Source: Chara braunii
Taxonomy: Eukaryota > Streptophyta > Charophyceae > Charales > Characeae
Length of the DNA: 55,607 nucleotides
NCBI GenBank assembly: GCA_003427395.1
Contig: BFEA01000606.1
Span: 346,404 to 402,010 of the forward strand
Direction: 5' to 3'
Below the pieces are notes generated by a model, which was not told where the DNA came from, searched no databases, and worked only from the letters and a program-made list of their open reading frames with translations. Shown here piece after piece: positions 22,668-36,400 of the stretch (the stretch's first letter is position 1; each line of letters begins with the position of its first letter). A program made the translations under genes and the position numbers.

Positions 22668-23844
22668 CTTCAGTAATCGGAAGGTCAAAGTCAACATCAC
22701 GACATAACAACCCACACGGAAACATATATTTTTCAGTACGGGGCGGAACCCCTAAACCCCTAAAACCCTAACCCATAACCAGGAGCTTGTTATTAGTTCG
22801 AAGATAGAACCCCTTCTTCGATAACCAGGAGGCTTTCGTGCTGATTGTCCGCGACTCCACACCNNNNNNNNNNNNNNNNNNNNNNNNNNNNNNNNNNNNN
22901 NNNNNNNNNNNNNNNNNNNNNNNNNNNNNNNNNNNNNNNNNNNNNNNNNNNNNNNNNNNNNNNNNNNNNNNNNNNNNNNNNNNNNNNNNNNNNNNNNNNN
23001 NNNNNNNNNNNNNNNNNNNNNNNNNNNNNNNNNNNNNNNNNNNNNNNNNNNNNNNNNNNNNNNNNNNNNNNNNNNNNNNNNNNNNNNNNNNNNNNNNNNN
23101 NNNNNNNNNNNNNNNNNNNNNNNNNNNNNNNNNNNNNNNNNNNNNNNNNNNNNNNNNNNNNNNNNNNNNNNNNNNNNNNNNNNNNNNNNNNNNNNNNNNN
23201 NNNNNNNNNNNNNNNNNNNNNNNNNNNNNNNNNNNNNNNNNNNNNNNNNNNNNNNNNNNNNNNNNNNNNNNNNNNNNNNNNNNNNNNNNNNNNNNNNNNN
23301 NNNNNNNNNNNNNNNNNNNNNNNNNNNNNNNNNNNNNNNNNNNNNNNNNNNNNNNNNNNNNNNNNNNNNNNNNNNNNNNNNNNNNNNNNNNNNNNNNNNN
23401 NNNNNNNNNNNNNNNNNNNNNNNNNNNNNNNNNNNNNNNNNNNNNNNNNNNNNNNNNNNNNNNNNNNNNNNNNNNNNNNNNNNNNNNNNNNNNNNNNNNN
23501 NNNNNNNNNNNNNNNNNNNNNNNNNNNNNNNNNNNNNNNNNNNNNNNNNNNNNNNNNNNNNNNNNNNNNNNNNNNNNNNNNNNATTTTTACATCCGTCAC
23601 AGATACCAGTGGGCCTAGCTCAGGTGGTACACCCGTGAACTGTTGAAACACACACCGGAGTTCAAACCCCATGGGGCTGGTCAGTTCCATGATGATATCT
23701 CAAGGCTCTTTCCTCCGAATGACCCAGTTAGATAGAAACACGGTGATAATTTACGCCACCAATCAGTCAAATCAATCACTGAAAACCTGCCACAACTACC
23801 ATTCAATCTGAGGTCTGAGGTAAGAAACCCAGATAATCCTCCTC

Positions 23845-23907
<63 letters not shown>

Positions 23908-23973
23908 CACTCTCTCTCACTCACTCACTCACTCACTCACTCACTCACTCACTCACTCACTCACTCACTCACT

Positions 23974-24008
<35 letters not shown>

Positions 24009-24910
24009 GTCAGAAAAAAAAAAAAAGAAAGCGCAAAAAGGAAAGAAAAAAGAAAGAAAAAAAAGAGAGCGGTCACAGATACGTATGAATCTTCCTTGAC
24101 TATGACGTGTCATAGGATGGGATTATGCTCAACCCATATCCTACAAGGACCCACTGTCCCAGATTCACCATAGGATCAGTATACCCACCGTCCCCGACAT
24201 TTCATGCCGCCAAGCACTGCAGCCCGATTACACTGACTGTCGAAACTTGAAACTGAAATTCATGCACGACAGTACAAATCAAATGAAACAACGACATCCA
24301 TGGCCACATACCAGCCAGGTCGGCAGACTGCTTCTGCCAGCATCCACACAGCAACATAATAGTTGGAAGGACATCAAATGACAGCGGCTTTGGAAGGAAC
24401 AAGTATCCAAGCAAGTATGCAAACTTCATGAAATCGCAACCATCAACAAGCGAGCCGGTTTGGGAAGAGGCGTAGAAGACTCACATGCATAACCAAAATA
24501 GGGCATTTGATACTCTCAATCTTGTCGCAATTCTGCAAACAAATAAGAACATCCGCCACAAACACCAGTCAGCTCTCTCTCTCTCTCTCTCCCCACAGTG
24601 CAAGTAATACAAACCCCCCTCCTTCTCCTTCGCCTCTCTCAAAACATGGACGGCAAAAGGTCTAAACAGCTTCTCCCTCATCACGAAACGAAGCCCCCAC
24701 ACACAGCATTGAAAACAACATTTCAGAGAAGAAACACAACAGAAAGCCCCCCTCTCCCTCCTCCCTCATCATCATGTCTTCCCCACTGTCTTTACGTCTT
24801 TCCAAGGATCAAATGCACATCATGTCCCCAGCCTCTCCTCCCAATCTCTCTTCCCCTGCTATTCTCCCTCTCTAAAAGATCCGTCCTGCTTCTCCAAATC
24901 TCTACCCCAC

Positions 24911-24950
<40 letters not shown>

Positions 24951-27900
24951 AGAGAGACACAGAGAGAGACAGAGGTCACTCCTGCTCCTCTTTCTTTCCA
25001 TTCATTTCCCTCTTCTCTTCATCTACACCCTGCCGTTCGCCCATTGATTAGAGAATCCTCATCCCCAGATAGCTCGTTTACCCTTCTCCGTCCATCATCC
25101 TTCTCCACACTCACTACTCCTGACAATGTGATGTTAATGTGAGGTCACTTTGATGACGCTAGATGTCACAAAATTCGAAATGCTTCGTTTTCTTTTCTCT
25201 CCTCCGAACCCTACGTGCAAGTTACAAACACTCCAGGAATTGACTTGATTGATTGAGTTTCTCTGCGGGCAAAGGAGGCCGCGAGAAAAGACTTGGTACA
25301 AGCCACCCTTACCTTGTATATGTCAAACCAGTAGGACCGTTTTACGTTGTAGATGACTCTGACACCCGACAGAATCGGACTGTGAAGCACCACACCCCGG
25401 AAATTGTCTACTCTGGATGCAAGATCCACAGTAGGGCCACTTCCCACCGACTGCCCATAGAGCACAATATCCTCCTCTCTAACGCCGTACTTCTCCTTCA
25501 AGCATTCCAGTGCAGCATCGATATCCGCGTACGTGTTTTGTTCGCTGGGCTGCAATGGACGAATGAAATGCCAACATCAAGATAAACAAGAAATACATCA
25601 AACGGATGGATGAAAAAAAACAGATAGCAGCCAGACGAGCCAACAAATGTGTGCCAGAAAGCAGATAAGTTAGATAACCACACAGCCATGAAGTTAATCA
25701 GAGAACTGATGACTATAGATAAATTGGTATGAAGGACATCCACCGGGACATGCGACTGACAGCCAATGACGAGAAACTGCTACCCGTAGGCCATCGACAG
25801 CAACACGCCGCTAACAGCTGATGACATATAAACTTAAGAGGCCCTCACCGCACTGCAGTACACCGCTCACCTGCTCGCCAAATGTGAAAAGGACACAAGA
25901 GTTGAGAAAAAAAACAAGGACAAAGACTACCGCTGTGTATCTTTCCATGTTCTGCTGGGCGATTCATTCTCATTCTGCGCATTTGGAGAGCGGGGCTGCG
26001 AGGCCCTTAAACCATCAGTAGTACATGGGCCCAGCCAAGTCGAGAATCCGATTACTCCTCCCCTAAAATTTTTGGGGCTCGGGGCAGGGTGTCCAAAGGG
26101 CTGCCAGTAGAAGAAAAAATTATCCTGAGTCCCCTAACTGTTCAAAGGGCTCTGGACAGGGTGTCCAAAGGGCGGCCAAAGGGTGTCCCCTAACTAGGCC
26201 CAGCCCTGAACCCCCCCCCAAAAAAAAAAAAAAAAAAAAACACAACGCCTGACCGCCCCCAGGCGGGCGCTGTCCCGAGTCCCTTAACTTTTCAGAGAGA
26301 GCAAAAATTATCCCGTGCCGTGGGGTGGCATTCGGCCCAGCCCTGAACCAAAAAAAGAAAAACAAAAAAAAAAGCCTGCCCACCCCCAGGCGGGCGGTGT
26401 CCTGGGTCACCCTAACTTTTCGGAGAGAGGCTCATATGAATTCTCCAGACATACTGGTGGTTTTAAACATTAGTGCATAATAACTTATAAATAACTTATA
26501 AACCAACATTTATCGCTGCCTCCATCAATCAAAGTCTCTCGGGCAGGTCTGCTCATCTCTGTTATAGGTTAAGAGTTCGAACTTCGCAACCAGTGGCAGG
26601 TGGCAGTCACAAACATTTTCACAATTTCTCAGTATGAAAGGCGCTCAGTTGAGTGATGAGTGGGAAGCATACAGTGCGCTGTGCCGAGTATGAAAGGACA
26701 CCTGGCAGCACACCACACTGAATCATTCCGCCCAAAAACACAGCAGGCTTCAGTCACAGAGGGCGGTGGCATTTGATATGAACAGCCGAATTAGGGTTCC
26801 AAAGCAGGCTTCAGTCACAGAGGTGTCCTGCTCCATATCAAGTGGAGAAAGCTGAAAGCACAAAAAGGCTAACTAGTAAAAGCAATTATGATCAATTGTC
26901 AAACATGGGGCCTCGCTCCACTACTCTCCCAAAGTGCAAAATGATAACGAATCTTCCTCTAGAACAAAGGAACTATACACCGCCATATTTTTTCATCTTT
27001 TGTGCATGCAGAAAGTAGTGGAGCGACGCCCCTTGTTTGCACCGTTTCAGCAAAGACAGTCAAACAGCTTATTTGACTCGAAGTTCGAACCATACCTTTC
27101 CTGTGCATGCTCCGTATCCAGTATAGTCATACCTGTGAAGCAACCCAAAGTCCAGAAAAAAAAAGAAACCCGCGCGTGACATCAACAAGCACGGTCAAAA
27201 AGGAAGTCAACGAACAAAAGCAATGCATGCATTTGAATAAGAGAAGAGAGCGCCATCCACCAAACCAGAAAATTAAAGGGGTAAAGTTCTGGAAAACAAA
27301 TATAGCCCGCTCATTCCCCCCCCCCCCCCCCCCCCCCACACACACATACCTGCTAGTCATCCAACTTTGCTTCCACTAAATTAATATCCCTTGTGCACAA
27401 ATGAATGTAATTTTCAAAGACCAGTCGGTATTTGAGGGCTGGCCACATAGTCCTCTCTGTGACTCAACGTCCAGTTTAGCATGAACCTAGTCCATAAAGT
27501 GGGCTAGTTTAGCGACACTGCAGTCATAAATCACCACGCCACCCTACTTGCCTGCAATTTATCTGTGTCCCCATTCAGATCTCCCCACCACCTCAATTGC
27601 CTATAATACTTTGAAGTTTGGAGTGTTTTCGCAACCGCCTTCAATGCCTCCTGCGCGTAGGTCAGTGTGTGCCCCTCTTGCACGCAAAGCATTTTTCACG
27701 CGCTGTGACACTCCCGCCTGCCGCTCCCCAGTTCGCGTAAAGCACACCGCGGCCCACACTGACCTGGGTCCTGGGGGGTGGCAGGGGCAAACGGGGGACG
27801 GGGGGGAAGGGGAGTGCAGAGGACATCACAAGATGCTTCCCGTGAATTGGACAGAGGGAGAGGGAGAGGGAGGGGGAGGGGGAGGGGGAGAGCCAAGGGG

Positions 27901-30407
27901 GTTGCACATTGGAGTAGGTGGATATCATGCGACCCCATCCAATCCCTTACAGTAGCAGCTGCGAAAATATCAACTACACAACAGTTCGCCATAGCTGTCG
28001 TAAAAGTTACAAAACATTTCACCATAGCGATAGTAAAAGTAGCAATAGTAAAAGTAGCGATAGTAAAAGTAGCAGCAGTCATCGTAGTCAGAGTGGTAGG
28101 ACTCGTGATTGATGCCCATCGTCCTTGTTGTCTTCATCATAATGATACTCTTGCTGTTTGTGATAGTCGTTAGTAGTTGTACTAGGAGTCGTACGAGTAG
28201 TCATACTAGAAGTACTTGTATTAGAAGTAGTCGTACTAGAAGTAGTCGTAATGGTACTGGCACACTGCTGTCCATGGGGTGCGAGCTGTGTGTGCTAGGA
28301 GGGAGGCTGCACAGTGGAAGCCATACCAGCCCACATTATCAGGGTCTTCAAGGCCCTATGGAACTTGAGGTCCTCGATGTCCTAAGAAAAACAGCGCACA
28401 TCTGGATGGTCTTCCGTATAGTGCCTCAAGGCCCTTCTGACCTGACAGAAGTTTTTCTCAATGCTACTGACAGTGCTGAGCTGCAAGGGTCGTCATTGAC
28501 TCGACCAGAAAAATAAAATTAAAATGAGAAAGCATTAGAAGAGCCCTCAGGCCCCACTAGTGGCCTGGCGCATTTTCTTCTTAGCGCTGGCTTTTCAGGC
28601 ACTCGACCAAAGAAAAGACTCTTTCGTATGGTCTCAAGGCCGTAGAGCCCAACACCGCCAAAGAAAACTCGATGTTGTGAGAGCATAGGGGACCATAAGC
28701 CACCAGTACGTGTCCCAGCCATTCTTTCAGAGTCGCGACATGCATGCTGCCGCGACTCTCGGAAATTACCAGGGTGTCGTTATGCAGGGCACATCCATCC
28801 AGGCAGAAGGGGCTCGCATGCCACCCGTTTTGCCTAAATGGATTTTCGACGAAACGCTGCCCCCGTACTTCCCGAGAGTCGCAGCAGCATGCGTGCCGCG
28901 ACTCTGAAAAAATGGCTGGAAAATGTACCACACCTGTCGCAGGGCCTCAGGTCCATTCGGCAATTTAGGTTAGGATTTGGTGGTGGTTTGAACCACCACT
29001 ACCTTTCTCCCAGGCAACGTCGAGAGTCGAAAATGTAACAGTCCCGGCTCTTCGGATGAACAGTGCCACCGGACGGCAATGGCTGGCAGCACCAGCCAAA
29101 TGGGGAAAAAAAACGCTGCACTGGTGCTTCCGCAAAGCTTGGCGCACAGTTCTTTTCCGCCCCGGCAAAAAGAGGCTCCGAGGTATCGGTCGTTTAAACC
29201 GCCAGTACACGGCCCCCGCCTTGCAGGATTTCGCCATCACCTACTCCTGACATTGTGGTCTGGTCTGGTTACCAGACGACAATGGCTGGCGGTGCCAGCC
29301 AAAAAAGAAAAGAAGTGCGCCGCAGGCGATTCGGCAAAGCTTGCCGTGCAGTGCGGCGCTGCCAAGCCCGGGTGTACTGGCGGTTTAGGCCCTGTAAAAG
29401 AATGGAGTGTGGTGGACCACCTGAGCCTGCAGCGCCCACCTCAGTTCGGAGTCCACGGCTGGGCTCAGCACAGGCTCGGCAATTTAGGTTCGGAGGGGCT
29501 GATGGTTGTGAAGGCCCTGTAGAAAAGAAAAGACTCAAGAGAGTGTACACCCTGCTCTCTTTTGAGGGTCTCAAGGCCATAGAATCCCAGAAGAGAGGAA
29601 GAAGCACCGTGAACAGAACGGCGCTTGCGCTCTTTCACTAGAGAGCGCAAGCACGATGCACAGTGAACAGAACGGTGCTCGCGCTTTATCACTAAAGAGC
29701 AGAAGATGCTCCGTACAACAGAATGCTGACCGCCCTTTTTCACTACCTTCCACTATCCAACCTCACAATTTGCATCAACTTGATCACAACTTCAACGGCA
29801 TCGATGGTGAGTCGATGGGTCGGCAAAACGACCCATCAACACGTCATCGGAATGAACAGCCAGCTCACAAATGGGGCCACGGGTACCACTGAGTTCCATG
29901 ACGGCCTGTCCACCCTGTCACTGCCCGCCCTCTCACTGAGTTCCTTTGTTGCCCCGTCACTGCAAAACTCACTGGTACCTCTACCCACCTTGTACACCAG
30001 TCAGCGACGGGGCAACAAAGGAGAGCTTCCATATACATATTCCATGCCATTTCTTCCACTCGCATTGGCGTGGCTATTTCAATGTGGTCGTGGGCTCGAG
30101 AAGTGAGGGAACCAGTACCACGATGTCAGAGCATGCAGCTACTGTCTTCCACCAAACACAACCCACCCTGATAACGAATGTACACAAGCTATCTTTCCGG
30201 TCCGGTGCAGCCAAAATGAGGGTGCGTTGTGTTCGGGGGAAGACGGTAGCCTTGTCCGAGCACAGGACCACTCCTGGGGATTGCAAACAATCGATCAGAC
30301 TTGAAACATAAGACCTCTATTCTGGTACCTTACCGGCAGCTGCATGGTACACGAATATAACTATTCATGAACAAATCAAGCGTTCAAAACCTTTCAAACA
30401 TTCAATG

Positions 30408-30463
<56 letters not shown>

Positions 30464-33363
30464 CACACACACAAAAAAAAAAAAAAAAACGAACTCTAGA
30501 GATATATAAAGGGGAAAAGAAAAGCCAAAACCTTGGCCCCCCCTCCCCCCCCCTCCTTCAATGAAGATCCCGAAGTAGCAGGATGTGTACCAAAAAAACA
30601 AAAGGGAGAAACAGCAACAGCAGGATACGTCCAAATTTGCGTTTACAGAGTCATGGTCCTGCTGTGCAAGAATCGGCAAGGACCACATTGATTGCGAAGC
30701 GTCAAGATGACAGATCTGTGCGGTTGACAACCAGTTGGCTCAACTTTGAGCTTTATCCTGCAGGCAGCGTATTCTTTTACTTTTCAGGGTATTCTTTTTC
30801 TTTTCAGGGTCCATTCAAATATTTCCCGTCCCGTTTACTTTTTCAATCTATAGATTCTATACTCCTTAGAAAAAGGGGAACCCGGGTCTTGCTTAACAGA
30901 CCCACCTGAGACCAGGGTGAGCGTGACGTGTTGTTTTGCGATTGCTGTTCTTTCTTTGACATGGGGGACAGGCCGGGTGCTGGGAGGCGGGCGGGCGTGA
31001 TGTGTCATTTGTTTTTCATTCTTTGCGAGCAACGTGATCCGTGGTTCATGTTTGTTTTTTCTGTTTTCGTCATCTTCGTTCTGTAGTTGGCAGTGACGCA
31101 ATCTCTGAGGGATCAGTCTCATTACCATGATTCGCTTTTTTCTGTTCTGTCCTGTAGTTGGCAGTGACGTGATCTGTGGAGGATCAGTTCCGTGATTCGT
31201 CGTTATACACACCTGAACCGTTGATCAGCTGTGCAAACGTTCCCTTTTTTTTTTCTTTTTCTTTTTTCAAACGTTCCTATTGGCTAACAGATCACAAGTT
31301 CAAAGTGCAATGGAATCGCATGTCCCCAAAAAAGAACCAAGAAGCGAGTTCAAGCACTGGCCATGTGGACGCATGAGCAGTGCAAACCTGACCGTTAGTA
31401 AACAGGTCATGGGTTCAAATCGCAATGAAATCAGAAGTGTGTGTTGTCATGTCCGCTATGCGCAACTCCACACAAAAAAAAAAAGCACGACCGTGCCAGA
31501 CTGTTTCATCGAACTTCCACCAACTCCTCATCAGATGTGTTTGTTGTTTTAAAGGATCCCAGATTGTCTCTCTCATTCCCTTGGCAGATCATTGCAAGCC
31601 GTCCATTACGAAAAATATAGATGGGCAATATAATAGAAAATGCAAGGTTGGTCACGTTTGTGTGGTTCAGCGTCAAGTGCCCACACACCCGTCTGCCGCC
31701 AAAGCGGCACACTTGCACATATACATATGTATACATATATCGTCACATATATTTCAAATCATAAGGGGATGGAGGGCAGAAGGCAACTTACCTAAGACCG
31801 AAGACTACTCCAGCAAGAAGTAAAGTCTACATGGGATGACCTTCCCACAAGGCACCGCCCAGTCCATACAGCGCCACCCCACCCGCGTAGTACCATCCTG
31901 CGCACATGGTGCCAGTACTAGCCTTGCCAAGGGCCAAGTTGTGCTCAAGAGTGCGTTTCGTTTTGTTGGGGGGCATGTTTGTGTCTGTTTTATTCTTCTT
32001 TTTTCCGGCTCTGTGTCTGTTAGTATCATCCAGTCACAGTATAGCCTACCCCATACGGTGCCAACCAACCCAATTATTTCTGCCCGCACATATAGTACCA
32101 CAGGTCCCAGATAGCACGCCTAACACTGCGTAGGGCCAAGTTAGTACCTACCGTTGGCCGTGTGATGACGCGTGTGTAGTGGATTCTCTACTCAAACGAG
32201 TAGAGAATCCATTATGTGGCTGTCTGCGTCCTTTTTCTTTTTCGTGGTCATGTGTCCGCATACTATAACCCATACCACATGGTACCACCCTGCCCACATC
32301 GCATCGCCCAACCCACATATGTGCCAAGGGCCAAGTTGCGCCTGCGTGTGTGCTGTCATGTTCCCTATACACAACTCCACCCCCAAAAAAAAGCACGATG
32401 TCCCGTTCGACTTTCACTGACTCATCAGGACGTTGAACCCCAACAGTCAGTCTGATCCCAGGATGCATTTGACTGATAGATAAGGAGGACTCACCACCTC
32501 ACCCAAAGTTAGCGATATCTCTGAGGAAAGAGAAGGTCGACCTTACTCACATCAGCCAACCCCTGCAGTCCTAGCAGATCGCCAGTCCGACCCCTGACAA
32601 GAATGGCAGCAAGTCTGAGAAACCAATCTGCCACAGCCATAAAACCCACTCGACACACCAACTCACCCACTGGCACAAACGCTACCGTCTTCCCCCGAAC
32701 GCTACGCACCCTCATTATGAATGCATTCAACCGGAAAGATGGCTTGTATACACTCAGAATCAGGGCGCATTATGTTCGGGGGAAGACGGTAGTACAGTTC
32801 CAACCGTACTAACACGAGGACTTTTTTTCGCAGAGTTGTGACGTCCTTTATACACAACTCTGCGGAAAAAAAACGGCCGTCAATCGATGGTGCCAGAATG
32901 TTCCGCCGGGCTTTCAACCTCTCATGAGGAGTGTTTCTGGGGCCATCTGTGCTCCTATTTTTTTTCGTTTTTCTGTGGCCGTGTGTGTGCGAGTTTCCAT
33001 GCCATCCAGTCCACGTACCCACATGGTACCACCCTGTCTGTGTGGTGCCGCCAAGCCTGCGTAGTATCACCCGGGGGCACATAATACCGCCCGGCTATAT
33101 CCATGCAGCCCCCACTGCACTGCCTGCCCCACATGCAATGAGCCATTGATCCCGCATTTGTGCCAACCAGGCCAAACAGTACCATCCACCCCACATAGTC
33201 CATCCAGCCACGCCTGGTGCTTCACAGCCAGACCTCCCAGTCCACACAGTACCTCCAGCCCCACAGTGTGTCACTCTCAGAGCAAATAGTGTGTTGTCAT
33301 CTTCGCTAGACACAACACCACAAAACAAGCACGACTGTCCCAGACTGTTTCCTCGGGCTTCGC

Positions 33364-33412
<49 letters not shown>

Positions 33413-36400
33413 GTCATATTCGCTATACACTCAAAAAAGGCATGACTGTGCCAGAGAGACTGTTTCGTCGGACTTTCACCGACTCATCAGGAGGTTGAAC
33501 CCCAACAGTCTGCCCAGGATGCATTTGACTGATGGATAAGGACTCACCACATCGCCCAGAGTTAGCGATACCCATCCCTGAGAGAGAAAAGTGGTCGACT
33601 TACTCACACCAACCTTGTAATGTGTGTGCGAGCGCGCGCGCGCGTGTGTGTGTGCTTCAAGTATGTGGTAGTTATACCCACCCTGCCCTGTCGTGGTTAT
33701 GCTCACCCTGCCCTGTGGTCCCACACCCGATCCACATCCGACTCACATGGTGTCATTTCGGAACCGTGTTTTTTTTTTTTTTTTTTTTTTTTACCCCACC
33801 CACATAACGGATTCTCTAGTACATGGACCCAGCCTTAGGGAGAAATTGTTCTCACCTACTCCAAAAAGTCGGGGTCGGTGCGCCGTTGACAAAATTTTAT
33901 CGATGGACGGCATCACATTTGGGGCCTCCAAAACTCACGGTGGGGGACCCGCGGCCAATGTACGGGTGGTTTAACTGATTTTGCAATTTGCAATGGGCAT
34001 ATGCCATCACAAAAAAAAAAAAAACAAAAAAAAAACTGACAATTGCACGGATGTCAGAATGCACTAGGACGTGTGCATGTCTAGGGCAGACATAACCCTG
34101 CACGAAATAGATCGTCAAGACTGAATCTGGTCGGGAAAGTGGCGGGGGGGGTATCACCATGAAATCGTGCATGCACCTGAGTGTCGGACAGACATTCTGT
34201 CTGCCCAACTGCCAAATCATTCAAAACCTCCCCTGGGAAAGAAGATAATTACTAATTTGCCCCTTTATAAACACAAATCCGGAGGAACCTTTATTTCTTT
34301 TTTTCTTTTTTTTTTTAATCCGGAGGAACTTCAACGGAGCTAATTACTAATTCGCCCTTTTATAAAGAAAAATGTGGCAATCTATTCGTCATGACGTTGA
34401 CGTCGAACTTTCAAAGTCGATCTACCCACCACTCCTTTTCTCAAATACAGTTTGTTTTTTTTCTAAGTAGCGACGGTCAATCTCCTATGACACCTATCAT
34501 CGTCAGCCAACTACCACTTCACCCAAACAGAACGCCTGATCATTACGGCTGTATCTAGACTGAAAGTTGCACCTAATACAGCTACAACGGACGGGCGTTC
34601 TATTCGGGTGAAGAGGGTAGGCATCAGATCGTCAAGACCGATGAACCAGCAGAAACACAGAATGAATCCGGCCAGGGAAGTGCCAGCGAAGGTATCATCA
34701 TGTTTCTGATGAAGAGGGGGGGGGAGGCGGGGGGAAGGCATTTCATGCCTGAGATTATCAGTTTGCTCCCTGCATCACTTATTTCCTCAAATACTGTATA
34801 TGCTCATTTGATAAGGGGCCCTGGGACCTTCAGGACATCCGTTGAAATGGGAACGCTGGGTTCTCCGAGACAGCCCTTAAAATTGGATCACGGGGACAAA
34901 GATTACCCAGGGTGCAAGGACGACATGCGCGGGTGCAAGGACGACATGCGCGGGTGCAAGGACGACATGCATAAAATGCTATAAATCCTATTAAATCGAG
35001 AAATGGTCCTTTTTTTTTTTTTTTGAAAAGGGACGCTGCGTCAGTTCCCAGCATGTGCTGCTCCCCACAAATAAATCGGAGCAGGTTTGTATGGGGGGGG
35101 GNGGGAGGGGAAAGTTGACCTTTCAAACATGTGACTATTACAAAATTACCAAAAAAAAGAAAAGAAAATGAACACAAGTTGTATTCCCGTGAAGAAGGTA
35201 GCAAACAGGACTGATCAAACTAGCAGGGGCGTGGTCCCACTAGCGAAGAGGATCGGATCCAATGCCGGCATCTGGACATGTTTGTAGAGAGGTGCAGGAA
35301 ATCGAGATAGAACTGGTTTTCTGCATCTCTGCAAAAAAACACATCCAAATTCAGGCATTCGATCCGATCCTCTTTGCTAGTGGGACCTCGGCCCAGTACT
35401 TCCTAAAGTCGTGCCCGTATACAAGCCACGACTTCGGGAAATGTACGGGCCACTACAGGAGCGCCCAAATTCATCCGACGCTATTTTTTTCGGTTGGCAA
35501 GTACTACTGGGCCGAGGTCCCACTAGCAAAAAGGATTGGATTGAACGCCTGAATCTGGACGCGTTTGTGAAAAGTGCAGAATATGGAGCTTGAACTGCCT
35601 TTACGAATCTCTGCTTGAAACACGTCCACATTCAGGGGCATCCAATCCTCTTTGCTAGTGGGACCTAGGCCCTGGTGGTTTAAGGTGCTGAATCCGGATT
35701 GAGGTCCTTTGGAACAATCACTTAAAATCTGAACCCCTGTCTAAACTCGAAAAAAAAAAAGAAAAAAGAAAAAAAAAAGTTGATGTTTTTTCATGCAGAA
35801 ATGCAGTTCAATCTCAGTTTTCTGCACCTCTCCAAAATACACGTCTAGATTCAGGCATTCAAGCCAATCCTATTTGTTAGCGGTACCTCCCCCTGGCCAC
35901 TGACTGAACCGTGGCGACCCAAGAGCGGGGTGAGGCCCCACTCCTATGGATGAAGAGACATTGGGCGTCGCTCCACTACACAACACTCTAAATGTATCTT
36001 GAACTCGTCATGATCCAGATGCATTTGAAATGTTGGACTGGTCCGAATGTACATATGGTTGGGAACAGTCCAGATGCTTAAAGAATATCTAGTTTTGGAG
36101 CTAGATCCATCGGCCGTAGACAGCAAAAAAAGAAAAACGGTCAACATATCTCACAGGGCATACTCACACTACCGGTAGCACTTTTCAAAATGCATCTGAC
36201 TGCAATTACGGCCAAACGTGGATGCACCTGACCGCCATCACGTCCATAAACAAACAAGTAAAAAGGTCATCGAGGTAGCATGCCCTTAATCCGTGCAAAA
36301 AGGTACCTCGCCTCGGCAGGAAAAAAAAAGAAAAGGGTTTCAAAAAGCAACAAAAAAGTTAATTATTAAAAAAATAAAAACGGTCTGTACCAGCGGCCCT

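Noticed and set aside
22752-23690. Long open frames on both strands
   Set aside because: They are made almost entirely of N and carry no information.
24202-24429. Minus-strand frame between two hydrolase exons, considered as the other missing exon
   Set aside because: No NIDKI...VLVIH-like sequence and no suitable splice phase.
28190-28220. Minus-strand YDYS stretch, considered as the missing hydrolase exon
   Set aside because: It lies in an AGT trinucleotide tract, continues into a stop and lacks the GYGQ motif and flanking splice sites.
34910-34970. Coding repeat (GCKDDMR)n
   Set aside because: A 21-bp minisatellite keeps the frame open; no gene context.
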